Shown: piece by piece, positions 41,724-50,400 of the stretch | Layout: each line of letters opens with the position of its first letter | Position numbering within the stretch: the stretch's first letter is position 1 | Position numbers and translations under genes: made by a program | Notes under the pieces: model-generated | The model's database searches: none | Seen by the model: only the letters and a program-made list of their open reading frames with translations | What the model was told of the DNA's origin: nothing | Assembly: GCA_017577895.1 (NCBI GenBank) | Contig: PKQY01000002.1 | Span: 5,557 to 69,556, forward strand | DNA length: 64,000 bases | Reading direction: 5' to 3' | Origin: Bacillota bacterium | GTDB lineage: Bacteria > Bacillota > Bacilli > ZCTH02-B2

Positions 41724-42797
41724 ATGCACATCGTCGCCAAAGGTTTGTACAAACGGTTTGGAAACTTTACGGCGTGCCGGAACGTGGACCTCGAAATCCC
41801 GTCCGGCAAGCTGGTGGCGCTCTTGGGTCCCAGCGGCAGCGGCAAGACGACGCTGTTGCGCCTGTTGGCCGGACTGGAACAGCCCGATGCGGGGGAGATT
41901 TATTTCGACGGCCGCCCGGTCACCCACTTGCCGCCGCAAGAGCGGAATATCGGCTTTGTTTTCCAAAATTATGCCCTGTTTCGGCACATGACCGTGTTTG
42001 ACAACATCGCCTTCGGGCTGTCGGTGCGGAAGGCCACCAAGGCGTCGATCCGTCAGCGGGTGACGGAACTGTTGCAATTGACCGGCCTGGAAGGGTTGGA
42101 AAAACGGTACCCCCATCAATTGTCCGGCGGCCAGCGGCAACGGGTGGCCTTTGCGCGGGCGTTGGCCCCCAATCCCCAGTTGCTGCTGTTGGATGAGCCG
42201 TTTGCGGCGCTGGATGTCAAAGTCCGCAAAGAGTTGCGGGGATGGCTCAAGGCCATGATTCGCCGCGTCGGCCTGACGGCGGTGTTTGTTACCCACGATC
42301 AAGAGGAAGCCATGGAGATGGCCGATGAAATTTTCGTCATTCACAACGGACAAGTGGAACAGGCGGGCCGTCCGCTGGACATTTACCAGTTCCCCCGGAC
42401 GCCGTTTGTGGCGTCGTTTTTCGGCGATTCGTTTCCTTTGCAAAATCCTTCGTCGTTTAAAGGGTTTGAATCCATTTCCGACATTGAACAGGCGTTTTTT
42501 CGACCGGAGTTTGTCCACGTGGTGACGCCAAAAGAAGGCGCCGTTCCGGCAGTGGCCAACCGAGGGGTGGTCACGGATGTCACTTATCGGGGAAACAGCT
42601 GGCAAGTGGAAGCGGAAGTGGAAGGACAGCGGGTACAAGGGGTCCGGTCGTTGGACCAGCCGCCGGTACAGCCGGGAGATGAAGTGTATGTGATTTTCCG
42701 CCGCTTGCTCGTGTTCATCCACGGCCAACCCCAGTGGCTGAACAATGAGGCGCTTTCGGAAGAAGAATGGAACCGCCGCCAGCTGGCGTATGTGTAA
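41724..42797 (+). CDS. cysA: Sulfate/thiosulfate ABC transporter ATPase CysA
   Basis: 357-aa ATPase that powers CysT/CysW. Walker A GPSGSGKTT is near residue 34, with the Q-loop FVFQNYALFRHMTVFDN, signature LSGGQRQRVAFARAL and Walker B LLLLDEPFAALD. The C-terminal regulatory (TOBE-like) domain has FFRPEFVHVV and VTYRGNSWQVEAE. ATG follows AAAAGGAGGGTGGGGCGG. Its stop codon touches the upstream frame of the reductase gene. Confidence 0.93.
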   Translation: MHIVAKGLYKRFGNFTACRNVDLEIPSGKLVALLGPSGSGKTTLLRLLAGLEQPDAGEIYFDGRPVTHLPPQERNIGFVFQNYALFRHMTVFDNIAFGLSVRKATKASIRQRVTELLQLTGLEGLEKRYPHQLSGGQRQRVAFARALAPNPQLLLLDEPFAALDVKVRKELRGWLKAMIRRVGLTAVFVTHDQEEAMEMADEIFVIHNGQVEQAGRPLDIYQFPRTPFVASFFGDSFPLQNPSSFKGFESISDIEQAFFRPEFVHVVTPKEGAVPAVANRGVVTDVTYRGNSWQVEAEVEGQRVQGVRSLDQPPVQPGDEVYVIFRRLLVFIHGQPQWLNNEALSEEEWNRRQLAYV

Positions 42798-42835
42798 TGA
42801 ACGCGAAAAAAAGACGACGGAAAGGAGCATGGGAC

Positions 42836-44458
42836 ATGACCGAAACGAAGAGATGGCCGTGGGCCGATGACCCGACCATCAACCGGGTGGAACGGATCAA
42901 ACTGGAAAAAGACGGTCTGGACATCGTCGACACCATCGTCAACAAGTACGCGAAGGAAGGCTATCATTCCATTCATCCCGACGATTTTGACCGGTTCAAG
43001 TGGGCGGGCGTCTACCAACAACGGCCGAAAGAAGGCTACTTCATGATGCGGGTGCGCATTCCCGGCGGGATTCTCAATTCCGAGCAAGCCCGCACGTTGG
43101 CCGGCATCGCCCGCGATTACGGCCGAGGATTGGTGGATGTGACGACCCGGCAAGCCATCCAGTTTCACTGGTTGACCATCGAGTCGCTTCCGGACATTTT
43201 TCGCCGCCTGGAAGAAGCGGGTCTTTCGTCGTTGGAGGCGTGCGGCGACTGTCCGCGGACCATTGTCGGCAATCCTCTGGCGGGCATCGACCCCAACGAG
43301 CTGTTGGACACCCGGCACATCGTGGAAGAAGTGAACCGCTTCTTCGTCGGGAACCGGGATTTTTCCAACTTGCCGCGGAAATACAAAATTTCCATTTCGG
43401 CCAACGTGTACAACGCGGCCAACGCCGAAATCCACGACTTATCCTTCACGCCGGCGAAAAAAGTCATCAACGGCGAGGAAGTCATCGGCTTTCACGTCTG
43501 GGTCGGCGGGGGGCTGTCGGCGAAGCCTTACTTGGCCCAACGGTTGAACGTGTTTGTCCGGCCGGAAGAAGTGTTGAAAGTGGCCGTCGGCGTCACCACG
43601 TTGTTCCGCGATCACGGCTACCGGCAAAGCCGGACCCGGGCCCGGCTGAAGTTTCTCGTGGCCGATTGGGGTGTGGAAAAATTTCAGGAAGAACTGATCA
43701 AGCTGGTCGGAGAGTTGGAGACGGCCGGCGAAGACATGCTCAAAGGGTGGAACGCCGGGTATTTTTACGGCCTGCATCGGCAAAAGCAAGAAGGGTATTA
43801 TTACGCCGGTCTGTCGGTGCCGGTAGGCCGGATGAACAGCGACGAGCTGATGGAATTGGCCCGGTTGGCCGATGAGTACGGCGACGGCACCATCGGCACG
43901 TGCAATACGCAAAACGTCATCTTGCGCTTCATTCCTGAGGAAAAATTGGACGCTTTCAAACAGGAACCGCTCATTCAAAGCCGTTTTGTGCTTCAGCCGA
44001 AGCCGTTTGTCGGCTATGCGGTGTCGTGCACCGGCATCGAATTTTGCAACCTTGCCATTGTCGAGACGAAGGAGCGGATGCGCCGCCTGGCCCAATATTT
44101 GGATGAGCATGTGGAAATCGATACACCGATCCGGATTCACATGGTCGGATGCCCCAATTCGTGCGGCCAGCGGCAGATTGCCGACATCGGCCTGCAGGGG
44201 GCCAAGGTGAAAACCGAATCCGGAACCGAGGACGCCTTTGACGTGTTCGTCGGCGGTACGTTGGGTCCCAATGCCCGGTACAATCACCGGCTGAAAGGGC
44301 GCGTGCCGGCGGACCAGCTGGGTCCGGTGCTGGTGCAGCTGATCGAGGCGTACAAGGCAGAACGGCAGGACGGCGAGCAGTATTGGCAGTACGTGGAACG
44401 GGTCGGTGTGGAACACATTCAGCAGCAGTTGGACCATATTTTGGCCGAACTGCAGTAA
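42836..44458 (+). CDS. Siroheme sulfite (or nitrite) reductase
   Basis: 540-aa ferredoxin-type siroheme/[4Fe-4S] reductase. The siroheme-cluster ligands are in VSCTGIEFCNLAIVETK (C-x5-C) and HMVGCPNSCGQRQIADIG (C-x3-C). It has two ferrodoxin-like half-domains and RQAIQFHWLTIESLPD near the N-terminus. Position between cysA and cysH makes sulfite the likely substrate; homologous NirA enzymes use nitrite. ATG 42836 follows AAAGGAGCATGGGAC; an earlier ATG (42797) overlaps the cysA stop. Confidence 0.88.
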   Translation: MTETKRWPWADDPTINRVERIKLEKDGLDIVDTIVNKYAKEGYHSIHPDDFDRFKWAGVYQQRPKEGYFMMRVRIPGGILNSEQARTLAGIARDYGRGLVDVTTRQAIQFHWLTIESLPDIFRRLEEAGLSSLEACGDCPRTIVGNPLAGIDPNELLDTRHIVEEVNRFFVGNRDFSNLPRKYKISISANVYNAANAEIHDLSFTPAKKVINGEEVIGFHVWVGGGLSAKPYLAQRLNVFVRPEEVLKVAVGVTTLFRDHGYRQSRTRARLKFLVADWGVEKFQEELIKLVGELETAGEDMLKGWNAGYFYGLHRQKQEGYYYAGLSVPVGRMNSDELMELARLADEYGDGTIGTCNTQNVILRFIPEEKLDAFKQEPLIQSRFVLQPKPFVGYAVSCTGIEFCNLAIVETKERMRRLAQYLDEHVEIDTPIRIHMVGCPNSCGQRQIADIGLQGAKVKTESGTEDAFDVFVGGTLGPNARYNHRLKGRVPADQLGPVLVQLIEAYKAERQDGEQYWQYVERVGVEHIQQQLDHILAELQ

Positions 44459-44498
44459 ACAGTGGCGCAGCTGAAAACAATGGGGATGAGTAGCGAAC

Positions 44499-44714
44499 AT
44501 GTTTTTATACAAGGTCGAAGCGGAGATGAAGGACGGATCCTTGTTGACGGTGGTGGTGGCCGCCGCCAACGATGAGCAGGCGTTTCGCGGGGCCGAAAAT
44601 CAGTTGTGGCAATATACCGTGGCCAAACCGGCGGTGAACCGGTGGAGCCTGGTGGAAAAAAAGCCGTTGCGTCCCGGAGCCGGTTACGTCATCCGGACCG
44701 TGCCGGACGTGTAG
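44499..44714 (+). CDS. Small protein of sulfate operon, DUF3906-like
   Basis: 71 aa, MFLYKVEAEMKDGSLLTVVV, a compact alpha/beta sequence with no membrane segment, no cysteines and a C-terminal GAGYVIRTVPDV. The length and pattern (LYKVEAEMKDG...WSLVEKKPLRPGAG) resemble DUF3906 proteins seen near sulfur or nitrite reductase genes in Bacillales; this match is from memory and is tentative. GGGGATGAGTAGCGAAC lies upstream of the ATG. A reductase accessory role is only a guess. Confidence 0.55.
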   Translation: MFLYKVEAEMKDGSLLTVVVAAANDEQAFRGAENQLWQYTVAKPAVNRWSLVEKKPLRPGAGYVIRTVPDV

Positions 44715-44768
44715 CCGCCGGACCGTATCGCTGCTCGTCTGGCCAGATACCGACAAGGGGGGAAAGGG

Positions 44769-45485
44769 ATGGCCAATGCAGGTCTGTGTTACGAGCAATT
44801 GGACGATGCGCAGGTTGCCGAGCTGAACACCCAATTGGCCGGCAAAGAAGCGCTGGACGTGGTGCGCTGGGCGTACGACCAATTCGGCGACGATTTGGTG
44901 TACGCCTGCAGTTTCGGGGCAGAAGCGATGGTGCTCATCGACCTGATTGACCGGGTGAAGCCGGATGCGCGGCTCGTCTTTCTCGACACCGACGTCCATT
45001 TCCCCGAAACGTATGCGCTGATCGAGCGGGTGAGCGAGAGGTATCCACGATTGAACATCGAACGGGTCCGCCCGGCGTTGACGTTGGAAGAACAGGCGAA
45101 ACAATACGGAGAGGCCCTCTGGTCGCGGGATCCGGATGCGTGCTGCCGCATCCGCAAAGTGGAACCGATGGCGCGGGCATTGTCCGGCGTGCGGGCTTGG
45201 ATGTCGGGGTTGCGCCGGGAACAGTCCCCTACCCGGGCCAAGACGGAGTTTGTCAACTTGGATCACAAGTTTCGTTCCATCAAAATATGTCCGTTGATTC
45301 ACTGGACGTGGAAGGACGTGTGGACATACATCGTGCAACACGGCTTGCCCTACAACCCGTTGCACGATCAAGGCTACCCCAGTATCGGCTGCCGTCCGTG
45401 CACCCAGCCGACGGGGGGACGGGAAGATTCCCGCGCCGGGCGCTGGGCCGGTTTTGGCAAGACCGAATGCGGTTTGCACGCGTAA
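44769..45485 (+). CDS. cysH: APS/PAPS reductase, iron-sulfur type
   Basis: 238-aa reductase making sulfite from adenylyl sulfate. P-loop-like ACSFGAEAMVLIDL at 46-59 and VFLDTDVHFPETY at 70-82. The [4Fe-4S] ligands are C125-C126 (DACCRIRK) and C208/C211 (GCRPCTQP), which mark the APS-reducing class. The catalytic cysteine is C234 in KTECGLHA at the extreme C-terminus. GGGGGGAAAGGG precedes ATG 44769. 40 bp before the sat-cysC fusion. Confidence 0.93.
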   Translation: MANAGLCYEQLDDAQVAELNTQLAGKEALDVVRWAYDQFGDDLVYACSFGAEAMVLIDLIDRVKPDARLVFLDTDVHFPETYALIERVSERYPRLNIERVRPALTLEEQAKQYGEALWSRDPDACCRIRKVEPMARALSGVRAWMSGLRREQSPTRAKTEFVNLDHKFRSIKICPLIHWTWKDVWTYIVQHGLPYNPLHDQGYPSIGCRPCTQPTGGREDSRAGRWAGFGKTECGLHA

Positions 45486-45525
45486 ACCATGGGCAACACA
45501 GCAAGGGAATGGGAGGAGCGGAACG

Positions 45526-47376
45526 ATGGTGCACATCTTGCCCCACGGAGGCACGTTGGTCAACCGATGGGTTGAAGAAGCGAGCGAGTGGGCGCGCTTG
45601 GAACACGCGGTGGAACTGGACAACATGGCGTTGTCGGATTTGGAGCTCATCGCCAACGGCGCCTTCAGTCCGTTGACCGGATTCATGGGGGAAGCCGACT
45701 ATTACAGCGTGTTGGAGCGGATGCGGCTGGCCGATGGCCGAGTGTGGAGCTTGCCGATAACATTGCCGGTGGACGAAGACGTGGCGGAGCGCATCGCCAT
45801 CGGCGAGACGGTTCGGCTGGAACAAAACGGCATCCTTTACGGTGTGATGGAGGTGCGGGAAAAATATCGCCCGCCGAAAGAATTGGAAGCGGAGAAAGTG
45901 TTCCGCACCACCGACCGGGCCCATCCGGGCGTGAAGAAATTGTTTGAGCGGCCGCCGGTATATTTGGGCGGCCCCGTAACCATGTGCCGCCGTCCCGACA
46001 AGGGTGCGTTTGCAGCCTTTACGCTGGATCCGGCCGAAACCCGCCGCGTCTTTGCCGAGCGGGGATGGAAGACGGTGGTCGGTTTTCAAACGCGCAACCC
46101 GGTGCACCGGGCCCACGAATACATTCAAAAAACGGCTCTGGAAATCGTGGACGGCCTGTTTTTGAACCCGCTGGTGGGCGAGACGAAGTCCGACGACATT
46201 CCGGCCGACATCCGCATGGAAAGTTACCAAGTGTTGTTGAACGAATATTACCCAAAAGACCGGGTGTTTCTCGCCGTCTTTCCAGCGGCCATGCGCTACG
46301 CGGGACCGCGGGAAGCGATTTTTCACGCCATCGTGCGCAAAAACTACGGCTGCACCCATTTCATCGTCGGCCGAGATCACGCCGGCGTCGGCCATTATTA
46401 CGGTCCCTACGACGCGCAGCGCATTTTTGAAGAATTCCGGCCCGAAGAGTTGGACATTACGCCGCTCTTTTTTGAAAACAGCTTTTACTGTAAGCGGTGC
46501 GGCAACATGGCGTCCCGCAAGACTTGCCCCCACGATGCGACTCATCATGTCACGCTTTCGGGGACCAAAGTGCGGGCCATGTTGAGCGAAGGCATTGCGC
46601 CGCCGCCGGAATTCAGCCGTCCGGAAGTGGTGGACGTCCTCATTCGGGGGTTGCGGAAGCAAGGTCAAGGGCCGGTCCAACGGCAAGAGCCGGTGGCTTC
46701 TGGCCATGATGCGGCGAAAGAAGTGGCCGCGGCCAAATCCCCTGCTGCCAAATCCCCGAACGTCATCTGGCATTCATCGTCCGTCTCGAAAAAGGCGCGC
46801 CAAGCCCTCCACGGTCACAAAAGCGGCATTCTTTGGCTGACCGGTTTGTCGGGTTCCGGCAAGTCGACGTTGGCCAACGCCGTGCAGGCCAAGTTGTACA
46901 GCATGGGCGTTCACTGCTACTTGCTGGACGGAGACAACATTCGGCACGGATTAAACCGCGATCTCGGCTTCTCGCCGCAAGATCGGAAGGAAAACATCCG
47001 CCGCATCGGCGAGGTGGCGAAACTGTTCGTCGATGCCGGCATCATCGTGCTGACCGCCTTCATTTCGCCGTTTCGGGAAGACCGGGACATGGTGCGGAGG
47101 ATGGTCGACGACGGCGAGTTTGTGGAAGTGTACGTCAAGTGTCCGCTGGAAGAATGCGAACGGCGGGATCCGAAAGGTTTGTACAAAAAAGCGAGGAGGG
47201 GCGAGATTCCCGATTTTACCGGCATTTCGTCGCCCTATGAAGAGCCGCTGGCGCCGGAGTTGATTGTGGAGACGGATCGGCAAACGCTGGAGGAATCGGT
47301 GGCACAAATCCTCGGTTTTCTCCGGGAGCACGGTTGGATCAAGTCCGATGGGCGCCAAAATTGTTTCCGCAATTGA
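45526..47376 (+). CDS. sat-cysC: ATP sulfurylase/APS kinase fusion
   Basis: 616-aa bifunctional enzyme. Residues 1-380 are ATP sulfurylase: QTRNPVHRAH (188-197), GRDHAGVG (283-290) and a zinc-type cluster C322, C325, C334, H336. A linker with two AAKSP-like repeats (about 398-412) joins an APS kinase: Walker A GLSGSGKST (440-448), then DGDNIRHGLNRDLGFS. It makes APS and then PAPS. ATG 45526 is used; GGGAGGAGCGGAACG lies upstream, and the frame from 45454 lies within the cysH end. Confidence 0.93.
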   Translation: MVHILPHGGTLVNRWVEEASEWARLEHAVELDNMALSDLELIANGAFSPLTGFMGEADYYSVLERMRLADGRVWSLPITLPVDEDVAERIAIGETVRLEQNGILYGVMEVREKYRPPKELEAEKVFRTTDRAHPGVKKLFERPPVYLGGPVTMCRRPDKGAFAAFTLDPAETRRVFAERGWKTVVGFQTRNPVHRAHEYIQKTALEIVDGLFLNPLVGETKSDDIPADIRMESYQVLLNEYYPKDRVFLAVFPAAMRYAGPREAIFHAIVRKNYGCTHFIVGRDHAGVGHYYGPYDAQRIFEEFRPEELDITPLFFENSFYCKRCGNMASRKTCPHDATHHVTLSGTKVRAMLSEGIAPPPEFSRPEVVDVLIRGLRKQGQGPVQRQEPVASGHDAAKEVAAAKSPAAKSPNVIWHSSSVSKKARQALHGHKSGILWLTGLSGSGKSTLANAVQAKLYSMGVHCYLLDGDNIRHGLNRDLGFSPQDRKENIRRIGEVAKLFVDAGIIVLTAFISPFREDRDMVRRMVDDGEFVEVYVKCPLEECERRDPKGLYKKARRGEIPDFTGISSPYEEPLAPELIVETDRQTLEESVAQILGFLREHGWIKSDGRQNCFRN

Positions 47377-47412
47377 AGCCGGATGAAAACCGTGGGGACA
47401 GGAAAAAATAAT

Positions 47413-47438
47413 CCCACCTTGATTTTTAAAGAGGTGGG
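47413..47438 (+). promoter_or_regulatory. Hairpin sequestering the next ribosome binding site
   Basis: CCCACCT (47413-47419) pairs perfectly with AGGTGGG (47432-47438), which contains the Shine-Dalgarno of the small zinc protein. No T-run follows, so it is not a terminator. Confidence 0.5.
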
Positions 47439-47444
47439 TTCGTC

Positions 47445-47594
47445 TTGTCGTATACGTGTTATCACTGTGCGGCGGAAATCGATGACGCCCGTGCCCATGG
47501 GATCACCGTGTATGACAAAAACGGCGTGGAAGAACGGACCGAATTGTTGTGCGATGAATGTTACAGGGAATGGCTGGAATCGCTCAAAGGGTAA
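47445..47594 (+). CDS. Small zinc-ribbon-like protein
   Basis: 49 aa from TTG 47445, SYTCYHCAAEIDDARAHGIT, with two CxxC knuckles: C5/C8 and C36/C39 (LLCDECYREWLESLKG). The spacing fits a single structural zinc. AGAGGTGG lies 7-8 bp upstream but is held in a hairpin. It is the last gene before a bidirectional terminator. Not a recognised family; it may be a regulatory or metallochaperone-like peptide of the sulfur operon (inference). Confidence 0.65.
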   Translation: MSYTCYHCAAEIDDARAHGITVYDKNGVEERTELLCDECYREWLESLKG

Positions 47595-47596
47595 GC

Positions 47597-47634
47597 AAAA
47601 GAAGGGGGGCAAGAGCGCGCTCCCCTTCTTTTTT
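47597..47634. terminator. Bidirectional terminator
   Basis: AAAAGAAGGGG (47597-47607) pairs with CCCCTTCTTTT (47622-47632); A-runs and T-runs on both sides let it work for the sulfate operon and for bdbC. Confidence 0.88.
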
Positions 47635-48055
47635 ATTGTTTTTCCGGTTTGACCAAGAAGAGCAACACGGTAATGAGGATAAACGCGGTCAGGGCCATAA
47701 ACGGGATGGTGATAAAGCCCAGCCAGTTGATGTAAACCGTATTGCACGGCACGCCATGGCGGCACGGCTGGACGAGGGCGAGGGCGTCCACCTTTTGCAA
47801 CAGGTAATGGTACAGCGACGTGGCGGCGCCGATGATGGACAGCGGCAACACATAACGACGGATGCCGACATCTTGTCGGTAGGCGGCGATTCCGAGGAAG
47901 ACGGTCAGCGGGTACATGAGAATGCGTTGAAACCAGCACAGGTCACAGGGGACAAAGCCCCGGATTTCACTGAAGTAAAGGCTTCCCAACGTCGCCACTA
48001 CCGATACGAGCCATGCGGCATACAATAGATAAGGGCGAATACCGGCCTTGTCCAT
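47633..48055 (-). CDS. bdbC: Disulfide oxidoreductase BdbC (DsbB-like)
   Basis: 140-aa membrane protein with four hydrophobic helices that re-oxidises BdbD using quinone. The two external cysteine pairs are C37/C40 (VPCDLCWFQRI) and C98/C104 (QPCRHGVPC). Length is normal for BdbC. It ends at the bidirectional terminator and follows bdbD in the same operon. Confidence 0.92.
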   Translation of the reverse strand: MDKAGIRPYLLYAAWLVSVVATLGSLYFSEIRGFVPCDLCWFQRILMYPLTVFLGIAAYRQDVGIRRYVLPLSIIGAATSLYHYLLQKVDALALVQPCRHGVPCNTVYINWLGFITIPFMALTAFILITVLLFLVKPEKQ

Positions 48056-48084
48056 ACACGGTTCCTCCCATGCATCGTCCAGTG

Positions 48085-48810
48085 TCAGGATGGGTTGGCG
48101 GCCAACTGTTCTTCGATGGTCTCCCGAAGGGCGTCATAGTCGAACGGATCCGGCAACAGGAGATGGTTCACCATGATGGACGGGGTGAGCTGCACGTTGT
48201 ACCGATCCACCAGGTCTTCATCGACATCGACGGCCGGTTGGGCCGCTTTGTCCGTCAACGCTTGGACGAACTGTTCGGTATCGATGCCGGGGACATGGGC
48301 TTCTGCCAGTTCCGTCAGCTTTTCCACGGTGACCCATTGTTTGTTCTGATCCTCTTGTGCGGCAAACAAGGCGTGATGAAAGTCCCAAAAGTGCTCCGGA
48401 TGTTGTTCCAAGACCGTTTCCCCCGCCAAGGCGGCGAGCGCCGATTCTTCGCCGTGGAACAGCGTGTTGATGTAGACGTACCGCACTTTTCCGCTGTCGA
48501 TGTAGTCGGCTTTCAATTGCGGCAAAATGCGCTCATTCCAATATTGACACGACGGGCATTTATAATCGCCGAATTCGATGACCACCACAGGCGCATCCGG
48601 TTCCCCCAAGACCGGTTGTCCGTCCAACGGAGGCGGTTCGTCATACGAGACGATATCGCCTCGTTTTTGTTGGGCTTGGTTGATGATGCCGATGATGAGA
48701 AACAGCGCGATGACCGCCACGGTGACCCAGATGAGCGGACGGACCGGATTTTTTTTCGTCTGGTACGTGCTTTCGTGGGCCGCTTTGGAGCGTTTTTGAG
48801 CCAACGTCAT
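48085..48810 (-). CDS. bdbD: Thiol-disulfide oxidoreductase BdbD (DsbA-like)
   Basis: 241-aa extracytoplasmic oxidase with one N-terminal membrane anchor (about residues 25-44). The DsbA-type thioredoxin fold has active site C85-P-S-C88 in FGDYKCPSCQYW, and the cis-Pro region reads QLTPSIMV. With BdbC it forms the disulfide system for exported proteins. ATG 48810 is adjacent to AGGGGAGG; the TTG two codons later (48804) has better spacing. The longer frame to 48906 is less likely. Confidence 0.9.
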   Translation of the reverse strand: MTLAQKRSKAAHESTYQTKKNPVRPLIWVTVAVIALFLIIGIINQAQQKRGDIVSYDEPPPLDGQPVLGEPDAPVVVIEFGDYKCPSCQYWNERILPQLKADYIDSGKVRYVYINTLFHGEESALAALAGETVLEQHPEHFWDFHHALFAAQEDQNKQWVTVEKLTELAEAHVPGIDTEQFVQALTDKAAQPAVDVDEDLVDRYNVQLTPSIMVNHLLLPDPFDYDALRETIEEQLAANPS

Positions 48811-48940
48811 GCCTCCCCTTGCGAGAAACTGTTCGAAATAAAGATACCACATCGGGGGAAAGATGCCCATCCGATTCAGCATATTGGATGGCGGAACGTT
48901 TGCCAATATTTTTTCAGTGATGGAAAGGAGAGGATTATAC

Positions 48941-48964
48941 TATAATGGTCTTGTTACAAACAAG
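48941..48964 (+). promoter_or_regulatory. -10 element and inverted-repeat operator before the first MmgE/PrpD gene
   Basis: TATAAT (48941-48946) is followed by CTTGTTACAAACAAG (48950-48964), a perfect 6-3-6 inverted repeat at the expected transcription start. No clear -35 is seen. It may be bound by the cluster's IclR regulator (inference). Confidence 0.45.
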
Positions 48965-48986
48965 AATAGATTAGGAGGGATGTAAG

Positions 48987-50339
48987 ATGAAAGAATTGCG
49001 CGACCTAGCTGAATATTTAACCGGCATCCGTTGGACCGACTTTTCGGAGGAGACGGTCGTCGCGGCGAAACTGGTGTTGGCGGATACGTTGGCAGCCATC
49101 GTCTTCGGCAATCAGTCTCAGGAAATCGGAGAAATGGCCGATCGCATCCGAAAAAGGGAAAGCGGTTCATTTGACATTTTTGGAACAAGATGGCAAACCG
49201 GCGCCTATTCGGCGGCGTTTTTGAACGGATTCGGCTCGGTCGCCACCGAGATGGACGAAGGGAACCAATGGAGTAAAGGACACCCGGCGGCCCATGTCGT
49301 CCCGGCGTTGCTCACTTCGGCGCAAGCCATGGACAACTGTTCCGGTCAACGCCTGTTGCAGGCTGTGATCGCCGGCTATGAGGCCTGTTCGCGCTTCGGC
49401 CGGGCTACGACGTTGCGTCCCGAGGCCCATGCCCACGGCACCTGGGGCGTGATGGGGGCGGCCGCATCCGTGGCGCTGTTGAACGGCGCCGATGCCGAGC
49501 AGTGGGTTCAGGCGGTGATGGTCAGCAGTCATCTGGCGTTGCCGACGATGTGGAACAGCGCCTTGGAAGGGGCGTTGGTGCGCAACGTTTACGCCGGCCA
49601 CGCAGCGGAAATCGGGTTGCGGGCGTGGGATTTTGTCCAGTCGGGCATTGGGGCGCCGAAACAATCGGTCGAATACGTGTTTGGTTCCGTGCTCGGCCAA
49701 CGGTTCAACCCGGCCGATCTGCACGAAGGGCTGGGAGATGTGTGGGACATTCAGCGCAATTATTTTAAGCCGTATGCTTTTTGTCGGTACGCCCATGCAC
49801 CCATCGATGCCTTCTCGCGGATTCTCGAACGACATGCCGTGACGTTGGAGAAGATCGCACGGATTGAGGTCAAAACGTACGCTCGGGCGGCGACCTTGAA
49901 CAATCAACAGCCCCACAATGTATTGGCGGCGAAATTTTCCATCCCTTATGCGTTGGCGGTGCGCTTTTTTACCGGTAAAGCCGATGTCCGCTCCTTTGGC
50001 GAAGAGTTGCTGTTTCACGAAGGCATCCGGCAATTGATGAAAAAAATTGAGGTGGTGCCCAGCGCCGAATTGGAAAAAGATTATCCTTCCATCATGCCGG
50101 CGGTGGTCACCCTGACGACGACCGATGGCGAAGTGTACGAGGAACGTTGCGATATGGCCCGGGGTGGACTGACCGATCCGTTTACGGTGGATGAATTGAA
50201 AGCGAAATTTATGGACTTGACCGCTGCGGCGTATGCGCCCGATACCCAAGCGCAACTGTGGGAGTTGATTTGGACGTTGGAACAACAACCGTCTTTGGCC
50301 CCGCTCTTTGATGCCCTTCGTTCGATACACCGGGTATGA
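48987..50339 (+). CDS. MmgE/PrpD family protein, copy 1
   Basis: 450-aa protein of the fold that includes 2-methylcitrate dehydratase, cis-aconitate decarboxylase and related isomerases. N-terminal AKLVLADTLAAIVFGNQSQEI, the loop TEMDEGNQWSKGHPAAHVVPAL, HAHGTWGVMGAAASVALLNG and YAFCRYAHAPIDAF are visible; such Asp/Lys/His loops form the family's active site. AGGAGGGATGTAAG precedes ATG 48987. It has the same plan as the copy at 60953. First gene of the catabolic cluster; substrate unknown. Confidence 0.85.
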   Translation: MKELRDLAEYLTGIRWTDFSEETVVAAKLVLADTLAAIVFGNQSQEIGEMADRIRKRESGSFDIFGTRWQTGAYSAAFLNGFGSVATEMDEGNQWSKGHPAAHVVPALLTSAQAMDNCSGQRLLQAVIAGYEACSRFGRATTLRPEAHAHGTWGVMGAAASVALLNGADAEQWVQAVMVSSHLALPTMWNSALEGALVRNVYAGHAAEIGLRAWDFVQSGIGAPKQSVEYVFGSVLGQRFNPADLHEGLGDVWDIQRNYFKPYAFCRYAHAPIDAFSRILERHAVTLEKIARIEVKTYARAATLNNQQPHNVLAAKFSIPYALAVRFFTGKADVRSFGEELLFHEGIRQLMKKIEVVPSAELEKDYPSIMPAVVTLTTTDGEVYEERCDMARGGLTDPFTVDELKAKFMDLTAAAYAPDTQAQLWELIWTLEQQPSLAPLFDALRSIHRV

Positions 50340-50364
50340 TCCAAAATCTATCTCAAATCAATTG

Positions 50365-50394
50365 TTGTCATCGGAAAGCGAAGCATGCTATAAT
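50365..50394 (+). promoter_or_regulatory. Strong sigma-A promoter of the structured leader
   Basis: TTGTCA (50365-50370), an 18-bp spacer and extended -10 TGCTATAAT (50386-50394). Transcription would start near 50401. Confidence 0.75.
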
Positions 50395-50400
50395 CAAATC

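Noticed and set aside
40569..42830. 753-codon minus-strand frame over the sulfate permease and ATPase genes
   Set aside because: Shadow of cysT/cysW/cysA caused by codon bias; no recognisable domain.
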